A stretch of DNA of 64,000 nt from NCBI RefSeq assembly GCF_040958095.1, contig NC_091214.1, positions 6,961,100-7,025,099 on the forward strand, in the 5' to 3' direction. The position numbers and the translations under genes were made by a program. Within the stretch, counting starts at the first letter, position 1. The number at the start of each line of letters is the position of its first letter. Under the pieces are notes generated by a model. The model saw nothing but the letters and a program-made list of their open reading frames with translations. It had not been told where the DNA came from and searched no databases. This DNA is from Procambarus clarkii (lineage: Eukaryota; Arthropoda; Malacostraca; Decapoda; Cambaridae). Positions 1 to 10,480 of the stretch are shown in pieces.

Positions 1-1180
1 ATATTTCTCCTCCCGCTCTACATCACCCTTACGCTTTTCATCTATAAAGCTGTGTCCACAGTTGCAGAAATGTCGACGAACACTAATGACATTGCTGCAG
101 ATGGGACAACACCGCTGGAAAGGTTGCTTCTGGCCTGTAAATAAAGATAATCTGGGCAATCATAAAAAAGAGTAAAATGTTTAAAATGTAATACAGTGGT
201 ACAAAAAACACAGTAGCAGCATAATGAAAGACCACAAAGCAGTGCAGTGCTACAGAAGACTGAGCGGAGAATTGTGATTGTATTATTGAGAACCTGTACA
301 GCACCAGATTTTATTAATTACACAAGTAAACCAAATTTAATATGTTTAATTAAGAGAAGAATAATCTGGAATTTTCAATGTAAATCGAAATTGCAATTTG
401 TGAACTGCAAATAATTGAATTGGGACTCAAATACTTATTTGACTAAGTTATATGATCTTCCAATAATATTAAATTAATATTCAACTTAACTAACATTTTG
501 TGGTATTAATAAAGTTTGAAATAGATATGCAATTCTAACAGACAAAATTGACAAAACAAAATTAAGATTTTATACTCTATATCTAATGATAATATGAACT
601 TACACCCAAATAAAATTAATAACCTACAAAAATAAAATTTAAAGTATATATTATAAACAAATCACAATTATAATGTAACTTACTTGAATTACTGGAAGCC
701 ATTGCTGTAATGTTCTCTCAGATAGAATTGTTGACAATGTTGCAATTGATAATGTTGTCTGATTTAAATTTTACCTAAAAAAAACAGAAATAAATTATTA
801 ACAGATATACAATAGCATCAGTTTAGATTAATTATAAAAAAACAAAAATGCATATTTTTCATATATATTTTTTCATGCATATTTTTCTACCTTGCATATA
901 AATGCAAGGTAGAATGCATATATGCACCACTAAGATGGTGGTGCATGTATTTTATAACACATTTGAACAATGAAACTCTACAGATGATACACAAGACACA
1001 AGTAAATTGGCACTGTAGGAGACATTGAAAAAACAGAAATAACATGATTTTAACAGTGATAAGTTACAGGTGCTGAAGTATGGTAGAAACGAGGAAATTA
1101 AATGAAACAAGGAACACAGGACACAATCAGACCTACTCTTAAGAAGGAAAAAATATGCAAGAGATCTGAGAATTACGACG
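1..1180. other. AT-rich intergenic DNA, no gene seen
   Basis: Low-complexity AT-rich sequence with only short open frames that resemble no protein I know. The one visible structure is a pair of adjacent perfect hairpins at 887-912 and 922-946. I see no exon with convincing splice sites. Confidence 0.6.
887..946. other. two adjacent perfect hairpins
   Basis: An 11-bp stem (887-897 with 902-912, 4-nt loop) is followed ten bases later by a 9-bp stem (922-930 with 938-946). Both stems are perfectly paired. They may be remnants of a small foldback element; no function is implied. Confidence 0.6.
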
Positions 1181-1660
1181 TCTGACGACCTCACACTTTG
1201 TGAACATAACCGAGCAAATATAGTGGCGGCCAGAAAAATAATGGAATGGTTTATGAGAATGTTAAAATTCAAAGACCCCACCCACAGTAATGCTAATACT
1301 ATTCAAATAACTGGTGCTCTCCCATCTTGAGTATTGCTCGGTACTGACTCCCCCTTTCTGAACAGGAGAAATCTCTGAATTAGAGGAAATAAAGAGACCA
1401 TAAACAGCAAACATATAAATGATAAAACATCTAAATAATTGAGACCGTCTCAAAGCTCTCAAAATGTACTCTCTGGACAGGAGACAAGAATGGTATCAAA
1501 TAATACATATATGTAAGATACTAGAGGGCCAGGTCCCAAATTTGCACAGCGTAATATAACAACATACTGGAGCTAAAGATACAGAAGGAAATTAATAATA
1601 GGTGTCATAGGTACAATCAGAGAGCAGAGTCTTAACAGTAGGGGGTTCAAGGGCTGTTTG
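1180..1660 (+). mobile_element. degraded LINE reverse-transcriptase C-terminal fragment
   Basis: Conceptual + strand translation gives, in scattered frames, pieces typical of the end of jockey/CR1-group LINE ORF2 proteins: a region like LEYCSVL, then ELEEIKR, then RLKALKMYSLDRRQEWYQII and KILEGQVPNL. The order matches the family, in which a stretch rich in ERRRERY follows the thumb of the reverse transcriptase. Stops and frame changes make it a dead fragment. The neighbours are AT-rich DNA on the left and GCTAGG-rich simple repeat on the right. The clade assignment is tentative. Confidence 0.55.
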
Positions 1661-1740
1661 CTAGGCTAGGCAAGGGTAGACTAGGCTTGGCTAGTGTTGG
1701 CTAGGTTATGCTAGGAAGAAGTAAGCTAGGCTGATTTACT
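1660..1740 (+). repeat. degenerate GGCTAG-type simple repeat
   Basis: Loose tandem copies of GGCTAGG and GGTTAGG-like motifs lie directly outside the left arm of the foldback element. Confidence 0.5.
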
Positions 1741-1978
1741 CCACCAGTAATTGGCGGTCTGTCTAATTACAAGCTACCACAAGCTACACAAGCTTCACAT
1801 AGCTTCCTGGCAATATATTAGTAATGAATAAATAAGATATATTTACTCATTATAATGTTGGTACTGAATGTACAACACGAAAAAACATAATTTTAATCTA
1901 AAAAAGTATCTTTTTATAAAGAAATTAGACGAAAATAAAGAAATGGTGACACCAAATCAAGTCGACGATCCAAGCATC

Positions 1979-2140
1979 GGTTAGGTTAGGTTAGGTTAGG
2001 TTAGGTTAGGTTAGGTTAGGTTTGGTTTGGTTAAGCTAGGTTAGATTTGGTTAGGTTAGATTTGGTTAGGTTAGATTTGGTTAGGTTAGATTTGGTTAGG
2101 TTAGATTTGGTTAGGTTTGATTAGGTTAGGTTAGGTTAAG
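1979..2140 (+). repeat. interstitial TTAGG-type repeat
   Basis: About ten perfect GGTTA units (arthropod telomere motif) grade into variants alternating GGTTAG with GATTTGGTTAG. It is the core of the foldback element, so an interstitial origin fits better than a chromosome end. Confidence 0.8.
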
Positions 2141-2192
2141 TCAGCCTAACATATCATATTTATTCATTACTAACGTATTGCCAGGAAGCTTT

Positions 2193-2206
2193 GTGAAGCT
2201 TGTGTA
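2193..2206. repeat. target-site duplication of LINE copy 1, left
   Basis: GTGAAGCTTGTGTA is repeated exactly at 8511-8524. The 14-bp direct repeats bound the LINE and show insertion by target-primed reverse transcription. Confidence 0.85.
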
Positions 2207-2293
2207 AGTAAGTAAGTAAGTAATTATCAAAAGAAGGCACCAAACCGGGAAGGCTATGTAGCACCATCAAATACGCAAAATAATCAGAGGGCG

Positions 2294-5200
2294 CTAAATA
2301 TCACCAAGGATGCCAATACGAGAACAAAAACGCATAAGGCGAACGATATCAAAAGTATCCGAGTCACCAAGAATTCTATCGAGGGACAGGTGACCGCGAG
2401 GGGCAGTCGGAAAGCAAGACACACGCTCGTCCTGGAAGTCAGGACATTCAAGAAGGACATGCACGACCGTAAGAGGGACAATGCAACTAGGACAATAAGG
2501 AGCAGGGCGGCGCTCCATCAAGTGACCATGGGTTAAGCGAGTATGGCCAATACGCAACCTCGCCAGAGCTGTTTCCCACCGCCGGTTACGGTGGAAGGAG
2601 GACGGCCACGAGGAAACACAACATTTAAGAGTACGTAGCTTGTTACCAGTAACAGACAACCAAGAAGCCTGCCAACGGGTAAGGACTGAGGAATGGATAA
2701 CCGGGTAAAAGTCGGAATACGGAATGCCTTTACGGGAGATGGGACAAGAGCGGACAGCTTCCTTAGCGGCAGCATCCGCACGCTCATTTAAAGACACACC
2801 AATATGGCTGGGAACCCAACAAAACTCAACCGACTTAAATTTACTGTGAACGAGAAACAGCCAATGCTGGATCTCGACAACTACTGGATGAACCGGATTA
2901 AAGGACCCGAGAGCCATGAGGGCACTACGAGAGTCAACAACAACCACAAAGGAAGACTGACAACGAGAAAGCAGGAGACGAAGAGCATAGAGAATAGCAT
3001 AAAGTTCCGCTGTAAAGATGCTAGTCTCCGGAGGCAAGCGACACATATAAGTGCGATCAGGAAAAACAACAGAGTAGCCAACACCGTCCGCTGACTTAGA
3101 CCCATCGGTGAAGACAGAAACGGAGCGGGAGTGAGAAGAAAAGTGCTCGAGGAAAAGGCGTTTTAGAACCGTAGGAGGGGTAAAAGCCTTAGTGATACGG
3201 GTCAAGGAAGTACAAAACCGCGGAAGAGGGACCCTCCACGGGGGCAAAGAAGGAACAACATGAGGAGAAACATCAGAAATACGAACGGAGAGAGAATCCT
3301 GTAGGCGAGATAACCGGACAGAAAGAAGGAGGTGGTGAAGAGGAACAGGAACCGCAGGAGGGGTAAAAGTTAAAGCACGACAGAGGCGAGAGGAAGGATG
3401 TTGCAAGGACCGCGCAAGATAGCGAAGACAGTAGCGATCACGGCGGTCCTGGAGAGACAGGAAGCCAGTGTCAACATATAAGCTAAGGATGGGAGTCGAA
3501 CGAAAGGCACCAGAACTGAGGCGCAACCCAGTATGGTGCAAAGCATCAAGACGGCGAAGAGTAGAAGGAGAAGCAGACGAGTAAGCAGGGCAACCATAAT
3601 CGAGCTTAGACAGGACGAGAGAGGAATGTAAAGCAAGGAGAGTGCGCCTATCTGCCCCCCAAGAAGTATGGGACAAGACCCGAAGGAGGGTAAGGGCCTT
3701 AGAGCACTCAACACGGAGGTAAGAGATATGGGGAGACCAAGACAAACGAGTGTCAAGGAATAACCCCAAAAGCTTCGCGGAATCTTTGTATTCAAGGGGA
3801 TGACCATAAAGTAACAAAGAGGGACGAAGAACAACCCGTTTCCGCGTAAAAGTCATGGCACAAGTCTTAGAAGTAGAGAACTTGAAGCCATGACCTGTGG
3901 CCCAAGACGACACGGCATCAATTGCAAGTTGAAGCCGGCGTTGAAGGAGAGGCGAATCATCACCCTGACAACAAAGGGTAAGATCATCGACATAGAGAGC
4001 GGAGAAGACACCAGAAGGAAGAGAGGAAAGAAGACCATTGAGGGCAACAAGAAAGAGAGTAGTGCTCAGAACACTACCCTGGGGCACACCTTCGTATTGC
4101 TGAAAAGAGGGAGAGAGAGCGGTACCAAGGCGCACCCGAAAGGAACGACGAGAGAGGAAGCTGCGGAGAAAGAGAGGGAGATGACCACGAAGGCCAGAAG
4201 AATGAAGTTGAGATAGGATATGATAACGCCAAGTGGTGTCGTAAGCCTTTTCTCGGTCAAAAAGGACGGCAACAACGGAGGTCTTCGCAGCAAAAGCAGT
4301 ACGAATATAGACCTCCAAGTTCACCAGGACATCTGTCGTGCTGCGGCACTTGCGGAAACCAAATTGAGAAGGGGAGAGGAGGTGATGGTGTTCCAGGAAC
4401 CACATCAGACGAACGTTAACCATACGTTCAAAGAGTTTGCAGACACAACTTGTGAGAGCAATAGGGCGAAAGTCCTTAGGGGAAGTACCCAGAGACCCCG
4501 GTTTGCGAACAGGGAGGACAACGGCATCGAGCCAGTCCTCAGGGACTGACGACGACTCCCAGATCCGATTATACAGACTCAGTAAATACTGAGACGTGCT
4601 CGGAGGGAGATGGCGAAGCATCTCATAATGAATACCATCGGAGCCCGCCGCCGTAGAACCGCAGAGGGCCAGGGCAGAACGAAGTTCAGAGAGAGAGAAG
4701 GGATCATTATAGGGAAGCTGAAGATGAGTGCAGAAATCTAAAGGACGAGACTCAAGGACAGGTTTACGAAGAAGGAAAGATTGGGGAAGATGAAGACCAG
4801 AGCTAACAGAAGAAAAGTGGGAACCCAGTTCGGAAGCGACCTGCAACGGGTCCGCCACAAGAGTATCATGGAGGTGAAGGACCGGTGAAACATCGGGAAC
4901 GAACTTACCCGCTATCTTGCGGATACGCTTCCAGATCTGGGCCAGAGGGGTCTCGGATGTAATTGTTGAGACATAAGATGCCCAACATTCACGTTTAGCC
5001 GTACGGATGGCCCTACGGGCCACTGCACTCGCTTTCCGAAAGAAAAGAAAAGAATCGGTCGTCTGCCTACGGCGGTGCCTCTTCCAGGCTGCACGCTTAC
5101 AGCGGACAGCCCGAGCACAGTCCGCATTCCACCAGGGAACGCACTTCCGTGGACCCCGAGAGGAAGAGTGAGGAATAGAGCGGAGGGCAGCGTTGAAGAC

Positions 5201-6079
5201 AGTGTCATGAAAAAGGAGGAGAGCGCGAGAGAGAGGCAGAAGGGAGAGGTCAGGGAGAGCAGCACTGAGGGTAAATAGGGTCCAGTCTGCCTTAGCAAAC
5301 TGCCACCTAAGGAAAGAGAGGGAAGGGCGAAAAGAGAAAAAGGAAACAAGGATGGGGAAATGATCACTTCCATGGAGGTCATCAAGAACCTGCCACGTGA
5401 AATCTAAGTAAAGAGAAGAAGAGCAGAGAGAAAGATCAAGACAAGAAAGGGTGCGAGTCCGAGAGTCCAAATGAGTGGGCTCACCAGAATTCAGAAGAGA
5501 CAGGGAAGAAGAGAGGAGAAACGGCTCAAGGAGGCGGCCCCGGGTATTCGTCAGAACGTCACCCCAAAGAGAATGACGACAATTGAAGTCACCCAGCAGG
5601 AGCACAGGCTCCGGCAAGGAGTCCAGGAGGTGTTTCAAATCAGGAAGAGAGAGCGGGACACTCGGGGGGAGATAAATGGAACAAACTGTGTACCATTTCC
5701 CCACAAAGATACGAGCAGCAGAACAATGGAGAGGCGAAGGAAAAAGTAAAGGAACAAAGGGAACATCAGCCCGAATCAAGAGAGCAGAAGAATTAGAAGC
5801 CCCAGCAATGGCTTGGGGGGGGGGGAGAGAAAGGAATAGCCACGAAAACGACCAGGACGAGCACCAAGCATTGGCTCCTGGAGACAGACACAAAGGGGCG
5901 AAAACCGCGAAATCAGAAGTTGGAGTTCGAGGAAATTGGCGTAATAACCTCGAACGTTCCATTGAAGAATGGACAACGACGAGAAGAGAAAGGACAAAAA
6001 CAGAGAACAAGGAAGGAACAAAGGCGAAAGAGCAACAGAGCACGTTAAAGAATATCAGGGTCGGGATCAGGGTCAGCAA
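2294..6079 (-). CDS. LINE ORF2: AP endonuclease, reverse transcriptase, RNase H
   Basis: This long frame of 1261 codons provides the DNA nicking and cDNA synthesis functions of the element. Endonuclease motifs GDFNCRHSLWGD (about residue 163) and SDHFPI (about 239) are followed by reverse-transcriptase motifs FRPIALTSC, VPQGS and the catalytic YVDD (about 696). RNase H lies at about 980-1110, with FTDGSK, AELYA, DSRSALMAL and WVPSHIG...NERAD. A CPSC...HVLLEC zinc-like motif lies near the C terminus. In the RT A motif this copy reads FDREKAYD where the second copy reads FDLEKAYD. The first 85 or so codons are not endonuclease-like. The true endonuclease N terminus (ILQWNVRGYY, LQEPMLG) is in another frame at 5776-6021, so the frame breaks at a run of 11 C on the coding strand near 5815-5825. 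Confidence 0.9.
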   Translation of the reverse strand: MLTLIPTLIFFNVLCCSFAFVPSLFSVFVLSLLVVVHSSMERSRLLRQFPRTPTSDFAVFAPLCLSPGANAWCSSWSFSWLFLSLPPPQAIAGASNSSALLIRADVPFVPLLFPSPLHCSAARIFVGKWYTVCSIYLPPSVPLSLPDLKHLLDSLPEPVLLLGDFNCRHSLWGDVLTNTRGRLLEPFLLSSSLSLLNSGEPTHLDSRTRTLSCLDLSLCSSSLYLDFTWQVLDDLHGSDHFPILVSFFSFRPSLSFLRWQFAKADWTLFTLSAALPDLSLLPLSRALLLFHDTVFNAALRSIPHSSSRGPRKCVPWWNADCARAVRCKRAAWKRHRRRQTTDSFLFFRKASAVARRAIRTAKRECWASYVSTITSETPLAQIWKRIRKIAGKFVPDVSPVLHLHDTLVADPLQVASELGSHFSSVSSGLHLPQSFLLRKPVLESRPLDFCTHLQLPYNDPFSLSELRSALALCGSTAAGSDGIHYEMLRHLPPSTSQYLLSLYNRIWESSSVPEDWLDAVVLPVRKPGSLGTSPKDFRPIALTSCVCKLFERMVNVRLMWFLEHHHLLSPSQFGFRKCRSTTDVLVNLEVYIRTAFAAKTSVVAVLFDREKAYDTTWRYHILSQLHSSGLRGHLPLFLRSFLSRRSFRVRLGTALSPSFQQYEGVPQGSVLSTTLFLVALNGLLSSLPSGVFSALYVDDLTLCCQGDDSPLLQRRLQLAIDAVSSWATGHGFKFSTSKTCAMTFTRKRVVLRPSLLLYGHPLEYKDSAKLLGLFLDTRLSWSPHISYLRVECSKALTLLRVLSHTSWGADRRTLLALHSSLVLSKLDYGCPAYSSASPSTLRRLDALHHTGLRLSSGAFRSTPILSLYVDTGFLSLQDRRDRYCLRYLARSLQHPSSRLCRALTFTPPAVPVPLHHLLLSVRLSRLQDSLSVRISDVSPHVVPSLPPWRVPLPRFCTSLTRITKAFTPPTVLKRLFLEHFSSHSRSVSVFTDGSKSADGVGYSVVFPDRTYMCRLPPETSIFTAELYAILYALRLLLSRCQSSFVVVVDSRSALMALGSFNPVHPVVVEIQHWLFLVHSKFKSVEFCWVPSHIGVSLNERADAAAKEAVRSCPISRKGIPYSDFYPVIHSSVLTRWQASWLSVTGNKLRTLKCCVSSWPSSFHRNRRWETALARLRIGHTRLTHGHLMERRPAPYCPSCIVPLTVVHVLLECPDFQDERVSCFPTAPRGHLSLDRILGDSDTFDIVRLMRFCSRIGILGDI
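5776..6021 (-). CDS. N-terminal piece of the LINE ORF2 endonuclease (other frame)
   Basis: The translation contains SILQWNVRGYY and CLQEPMLGARPG, the usual start of a LINE AP endonuclease (strand recognition plus the catalytic Asn and Glu). It runs out of frame at the C11 run near 5815-5825, beyond which the endonuclease continues in the frame of the 1261-codon ORF. A start at the ATG ending at 6021 gives a short leader, FLPCSLFLSFLFSSL. Either the homopolymer length is wrong or mutated, or the element uses slippage there; the sequence alone cannot decide. Confidence 0.7.
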   Translation of the reverse strand: MFLPCSLFLSFLFSSLSILQWNVRGYYANFLELQLLISRFSPLCVCLQEPMLGARPGRFRGYSFLSPPPKPLLGLLILLLS

Positions 6080-7975
6080 AGTCAGGGTTAAGGGGCATGG
6101 GTAAACTGAGCAAAGACGGAGGGAAGGAAACGGGAGAACAGATCAGAGGTGGGCGGGCAGGGTCCGAAGGAGGAGGAGGAGGAGGAAGAGGAGGAGACAA
6201 CGGAGAGGAGCCGTCAAGGACAGCAGCAGGAGGAGGGGGAGTAGAAAGAGGGGAGCACACTCCAGCAAGAGCAGCAACCGAAAGGGAAGCAGGGGCCAAA
6301 GAAACCTCCATAGCAGGAACAGGGGGCGCAAGCACTGAAACGGGAGGGGAAGGAGCAACAGAGCCAGAAGTAGGAGCTGAGGAAGAAAGCGAAGCCTTCT
6401 TACCCGCCGGGGAAGAGGAAGGAGAGGAGCCAGGCTTACGCTTCTGACTTAAAGAGACCGGTGTCCCAGCAACTACGTACCAGGCAACGGATTCCAGTGT
6501 CTCAACAGGAGAAGCCGAACGAGAGCACACACGACGGCCGTTAGGAGAGCGATGGACATCCGCCCGCACCGACAGGCGGTGGGGAGAGCCGATAGATGGA
6601 GGAAGAGGATGGGAAGGAGGATCGGAGGGGGACGAGGAAGAAGACACAGAAGACACGACAGACCGGGTAGAAGGAAGGGGAACCCCAGACAGAGGACCAG
6701 GAGGAGGATCCTTCGGGAGGGAACCCAATGGAACAGAGGAGGGGGCAGTGGGCGCATCAGGGTCCAAGGCCCGGAAACGGTTGTGAGTCTGAGGAAGGCG
6801 GGAAGGACGAGGAGAGGAAGAGCGCAACACGCGAGCATAAGAGATATTAGCATAAGGCGGGAGCCGGCGAACCTGGCGCCTCGCCTCAGGAAAAGATAAA
6901 CGCTCCCGGTGCTTCAGGTTGAGGACGGCTGCCTCAAGCTTGTAATGGACACACGCACGGGAGAAGGTAGGATGGGCCTCACCGCAGTTGAGGCAACGAG
7001 CCTGGGGAGAAGTGCACTCCGACTTAGAGTGACCTTCGCCACCACACAAAGGACAGAGAGAGACAGTCCCGGAGCAGCGGAGGGCACCATGCCCAAACCT
7101 CCAGCACTTGTTGCAGAGCCGAGGAGAAGGAATGTACTCCTGGACAGAGCACCTGGCACCAGCAAGAATGACAGAGGGTGGAAGGGTCCTACCATCAAAG
7201 GTAATCTTCACAACCCGGAGGGGTTGACGGCGACTACCACGAGGGGGACGAGTAAACGTGTCCACCTGGAGAATAGAATGGCCCTGGGCAGCGAGGATAT
7301 GTCGAATATCGTCGTGGCAGTCGCGCAGGTCCCGAACACCGGTTGCAACATGGGGCGGGAGCAAAATAGTGCCAACACTGGCATTCAACTGAGCGTTCTT
7401 CGAGACCCGAACGGGGGTCTCGCCAAGGCAGGATAAGGCAGCCAAGCGGGAAGCAGCATTCTGAGAAGGAGCAGCAACGACACGTGTACCGAGACGAGTG
7501 GGGTTGAAAGTAATGGAGGCATCCACGGAATCAATGAGATGTCGATGAAGGGAGAAATCGTCAGGAGGCGCAGAATCAAGAGGGAGGAGATCAAAATATT
7601 TGGCCCACGAAGCGGGACCAAACAAGGCTTGATAGGTAGCAGAACTGGAAGGAATCGAGCGAGGGCGGCCGTGACGAGGTCGGCGGTGAGAACCCCCAGA
7701 GAGGGTTTAAAAGGCGCAGTAGTTACAACTAGAGAAGGAGCCGCGCCAGGGGACGAGGTAGTCACCACTGGGGGCTTGGAGCTCGACCCAACCACAGAGG
7801 AGGGAGGGGAGCCAGGGGAAGGAGTCAGAGAGGCCAAAGGAGGAGCAAGGTCGGGGCCCAATGCAGCGGAGGCTACAGAGCCCGGTCTTCCAATACGGAC
7901 CAACTCGGGGGCTTGGTCGCCCACCCCACGAGCCTGAGAAGGTAAGCCAGAAGCAGCCGAAACAGGGGTTATCAT
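6045..7975 (-). CDS. LINE ORF1: nucleic-acid-binding zinc-knuckle protein
   Basis: ORF1 proteins bind the element RNA and form the ribonucleoprotein. The C-terminal frame (6045-7625, 526 codons) has three CCHC knuckles in a row: CNKCWRFGHGALRC, CPLCGGEGHSKSEC and CLNCGEAHPTFSRAC. A long Pro/Ser-rich low-complexity tail ending in PDPDPDIL follows. The N-terminal part (SQARGVGDQAPE onward) is in another frame from 7975. Comparison with the second copy shows a 4-bp loss in a CT repeat near 7698 that separates the two. An unbroken protein would be about 640 aa. The start is uncertain because the two copies differ at the N terminus. ORF1 ends at 6045, close to the ORF2 start. Confidence 0.8.
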
Positions 7976-8510
7976 CTTGACGAAAAGAAGAATTCACTCA
8001 CGAATGTGCCCCCACACCCACCATGGAGCCACAATTAGAGGCAGGACACCCAACAAGAAGCTATCGCCGATCTTGTCGGGGCCTCCTAAGGGTGCGTCGT
8101 GAGTATACGCCCCACAAACGCCACCTTAAGAAACCGACAGTCCGTCGAGATCGGGTTCAGTGACGAAGTGGGGATTGACAATAAAAGGTTCCCCTCGCTC
8201 TCGACGTCGGGTACTGCAGTTCTACGGGTGCATGAGTATGCCTCCTCAAGCACCCGGGCGTCAAAATAGAAGAAGTCCATGGAAGAACCAGAACGAGCAA
8301 AAGGTCGGCAGGAAACGGCAAGCAGATAGGAGAAGAGGGGGGGAGAAAAACGAAACAGAAGGAAAAGGAAAAGGTGCCCAGCAGAATTGGAGAGGACGGC
8401 AGCAGGAGCACAAGGCTAGAAAAGGACAGAGGACTGTCCTAAGGAGCATCACACTCCGGCAGCCGCCCACAAAGCCCCCACACGGCGACAACGAGCTGAG
8501 CGGGGATGGG

Positions 8511-8524
8511 GTGAAGCTTGTGTA
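8511..8524. repeat. target-site duplication of LINE copy 1, right
   Basis: Exact repeat of 2193-2206 at the 5' end of the minus-strand LINE. Confidence 0.85.
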
Positions 8525-8560
8525 GCTTGTGGTTGCTTGTGGTAATTAGACAGACCTGTA
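8525..8560. mobile_element. right end of the foldback element
   Basis: Continues the right arm beyond the LINE insertion. The block GTAATTAGACAGAC is the reverse complement of the sequence near 1755-1775. A G-rich stretch (8564-8587) follows. Confidence 0.55.
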
Positions 8561-8689
8561 ATTGGGGGGAAAGGGGGGAGGGGGGAACCTCAATATAAGC
8601 CTAATTTGTAACTTCCTGTTCTCCGACACAATGATTTATTTTACGTCAGGCTTTCAGCACAGCCGCATAAAAAACCCTGGTTATTTATT

Positions 8690-8890
8690 TATTAATATAC
8701 GAGAAGGTACATTGGGGGTTAAGAGAGAAAATAGGAATAATGATGATTTTACAATCTTGCCCGAAACGCTATGCGTACTAGTGGCTTTAGGTATTGTATG
8801 TACTACCTCTATCTATAAATCAAACAGAATGTTTGTACTGTAATTCTGCATCTATGTATATATTTTTCCTAAATAAATTATTATTATTAT
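8690..8890 (+). mobile_element. SINE/LINE 3' region with shared GCCCGAAACGCTATGCGTAC block
   Basis: It contains GCCCGAAACGCTATGCGTAC followed by TAGTGGCTTTAGGTATTG and ends in an AATAAATTATTATT tail. The same block occurs at 11219-11336 (minus), 13228, 15748 and 26848 with two different 3' tails, so it behaves as a conserved central module of a SINE group. Confidence 0.6.
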
Positions 8891-8952
8891 TGTAAAGCCA
8901 CTAGCACGCATCCCGTACCCAGAAGCTGGGTATCTTTGGTTGCCCTGTGACT

Positions 8953-9011
8953 ACTCTTATGACATTCCCTAACTCTTATGACATTCCCTAACTCTTATGA
9001 CATGCCCTAAC
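8953..9011 (+). repeat. 19-bp minisatellite, three units
   Basis: Three tandem copies of ACTCTTATGACATTCCCTA, the last with one change. Confidence 0.8.
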
Positions 9012-9520
9012 AGTATTGTTAAACTAATAACAATGAAGAGTAGTTCAATATTACCGGAATAATCCAACTCATGTGGCCATGTTTTTGTTGTGAAGCCCGG
9101 TCGTTCAGTTCGTATACAGCATACCTTCTTACGAAGGTTAGAGTCTTAAAAATGTCTTACTATTGCTAAGAAATCATAAGATATAATTATTTACAATAAT
9201 ACACTGGTTGTTTTTGTTGATTTAGGGGCGATGACATGAGTAAACTGGTTATGTTGTGTTGATTTAGGGGCAACGAACTGTGGTTATTAGACTATTTTTT
9301 GTACATAAGCAAAAAAACAAGATGTAATTCTTTTAATTATAACAATAATAACGATAAAAAGTTAATAATTAATGTACTTGTTAAGCAAAATTAGCAATAT
9401 CTTAGTTTTCTTTAGGAAAAAAAAATAAAAGACAACTGGAAAAAGATCTGCAGACTATGTCTTACATTTTATTCCGTTATTTACACTAAAAGAACAATTA
9501 AACGTACACTATCGTCCGTG
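9012..9520. other. AT-rich intergenic DNA, nothing recognised
   Basis: No open frame, splice signal or known repeat family was recognised. Confidence 0.5.
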
Positions 9521-9944
9521 CCTGGACCTAGATTCAGGAAGCTCTGTGTATTTCTTCGTAAGTGGGTTTGCTACGAAGGTTCCTAAGTGCGCCCTAAGAA
9601 GATGCTTAGGTGCGATTCAATAAGGTATACTTAGGAAGAAAATTGTTGGTTCACCTGCGTGCCGATAGAGGTCACTACTGTGTTTCGTTTGGCCAATCAG
9701 AGAGCAGCAACATTCTTCATATTGAAGATTTAGCGCTGGCTTATCGGAGCTCTACTGCCGCCTATTTACGTCGAATTTTCTTATAAAATTAGTATATTTC
9801 GAAGTAAAACAATGTTTTTTCAACTTCTACAGGCAGCACCGACATTGTAGTAAACAAATATGTTACATTTGTTGTTTACCTACGTAATTCTAAGAGATAC
9901 TGTGTAGCTGTCCTTGTTGCTCGGAAGATGCGCTGACAATTATT

Positions 9945-10130
9945 GTATATATTTACTGAATTTACCCAAGGGCCACTAACTATCTAGTGGCCTCGAAGAG
10001 GACAGAAAGCCGGCGGCTTGTTAAAGGGCCCGCCAATTGTCTTAATGATATTTTTTAGCTGGAATTTGGCATTTACGGCTTTAGCGGGTAGACGGTTCCA
10101 TGGGTTTATAGCCCTCTTGGTGGAAAAAAA
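9945..10130 (-). mobile_element. C-terminal fragment of a CR1-group LINE
   Basis: The minus-strand translation gives NRCFFSTKRAINPWNRLPAK followed by AVNAKFQLKNII and a stop. It matches the usual end of CR1/jockey-group ORF2 proteins (a phenylalanine-rich stretch, then VNxWNxLP). The fragment ends about 100 bp before an oppositely oriented LINE piece. Confidence 0.6.
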
Positions 10131-10139
10131 ACATCTGTT

Positions 10140-10480
10140 TTCAGTCCTACTTGAGAGAACATACTCTCCAACACTATATCTGTGATTGTCCTGTTATCAG
10201 TGACTTCATACCAAATGGTATGAGGTATTTTGAGCTCTGTAATTACTTCATACACTCAGGAATATTGGAAGATATTCTTGTGCTGCACCCAGATTTTGCC
10301 AGTGGAGGCTAATAGATCAGCATTAAGTATTTTGTTCTCTCCTAATTCCATGTATGACTGGCCATCCTGTGAGGTGAGGATGTTGGGTGAGCTTGTAGCT
10401 GGTTTTTGATCTACACTGTGTGGTCCTTTATACAGAATAGGAAAGCAGCACATTGCTGTGTATACCTAAACATGTTTAAA
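10140..10480 (+). mobile_element. LINE 3' end fragment
   Basis: The + strand reads HYICDCPVISDF, MRYFELCNYFIHSGILEDIL and HPDFA before a stop, then a 3' UTR ending GCAGCACATTGCTGTGTATA. It is the C-terminal Cys/His motif and tail of an I/jockey-like LINE. Close relatives of the tail are at 10585-10785 and 29700-30105. Confidence 0.65.

Larger units (their letters stand above)
1741..2206. mobile_element. left part of a foldback element with a TTAGG-like core
   Basis: The stretch from about 1745 to 1835 is the reverse complement of about 2150-2206 joined to 8525-8560, so the two arms of an inverted repeat are separated by a core of GGTTA units and, on the right, by the inserted LINE (2207-8510). 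The arms share blocks such as GCCAGGAAGCT, GTGAAGCTTGTGTA and GTAATTAGACAGAC. Without the LINE the element is roughly 500 bp. This is the form of a foldback DNA transposon or MITE; no transposase is present and the family is unknown. Confidence 0.65.
2207..8510 (-). mobile_element. full-length I-like non-LTR retrotransposon (LINE), copy 1
   Basis: A 6.3 kb minus-strand LINE with, in its own 5' to 3' order, a 5' UTR (about 8510-7980), ORF1 with three zinc knuckles, ORF2 with endonuclease, reverse transcriptase and RNase H, and a short 3' UTR ending in a (TTAC)n tail rather than poly(A). It is flanked by a 14-bp target duplication. APE, RT and RNase H together place it in the I superfamily (family knowledge). 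It is about 97% identical to the second copy at 32266-38553, judged from a sample of the 3' end, which points to recent activity. It sits in a foldback element. Confidence 0.9.

Noticed and set aside
1979-2140. Chromosome end (telomere)
   Set aside because: The TTAGG tract is short, degenerate on one side and enclosed by inverted arms of a foldback element, with unrelated DNA on both sides.
2804-7937. Plus-strand open frames of 60-175 codons across the LINE
   Set aside because: They are shadows of the minus-strand ORF1 and ORF2, which alone show conserved motifs.
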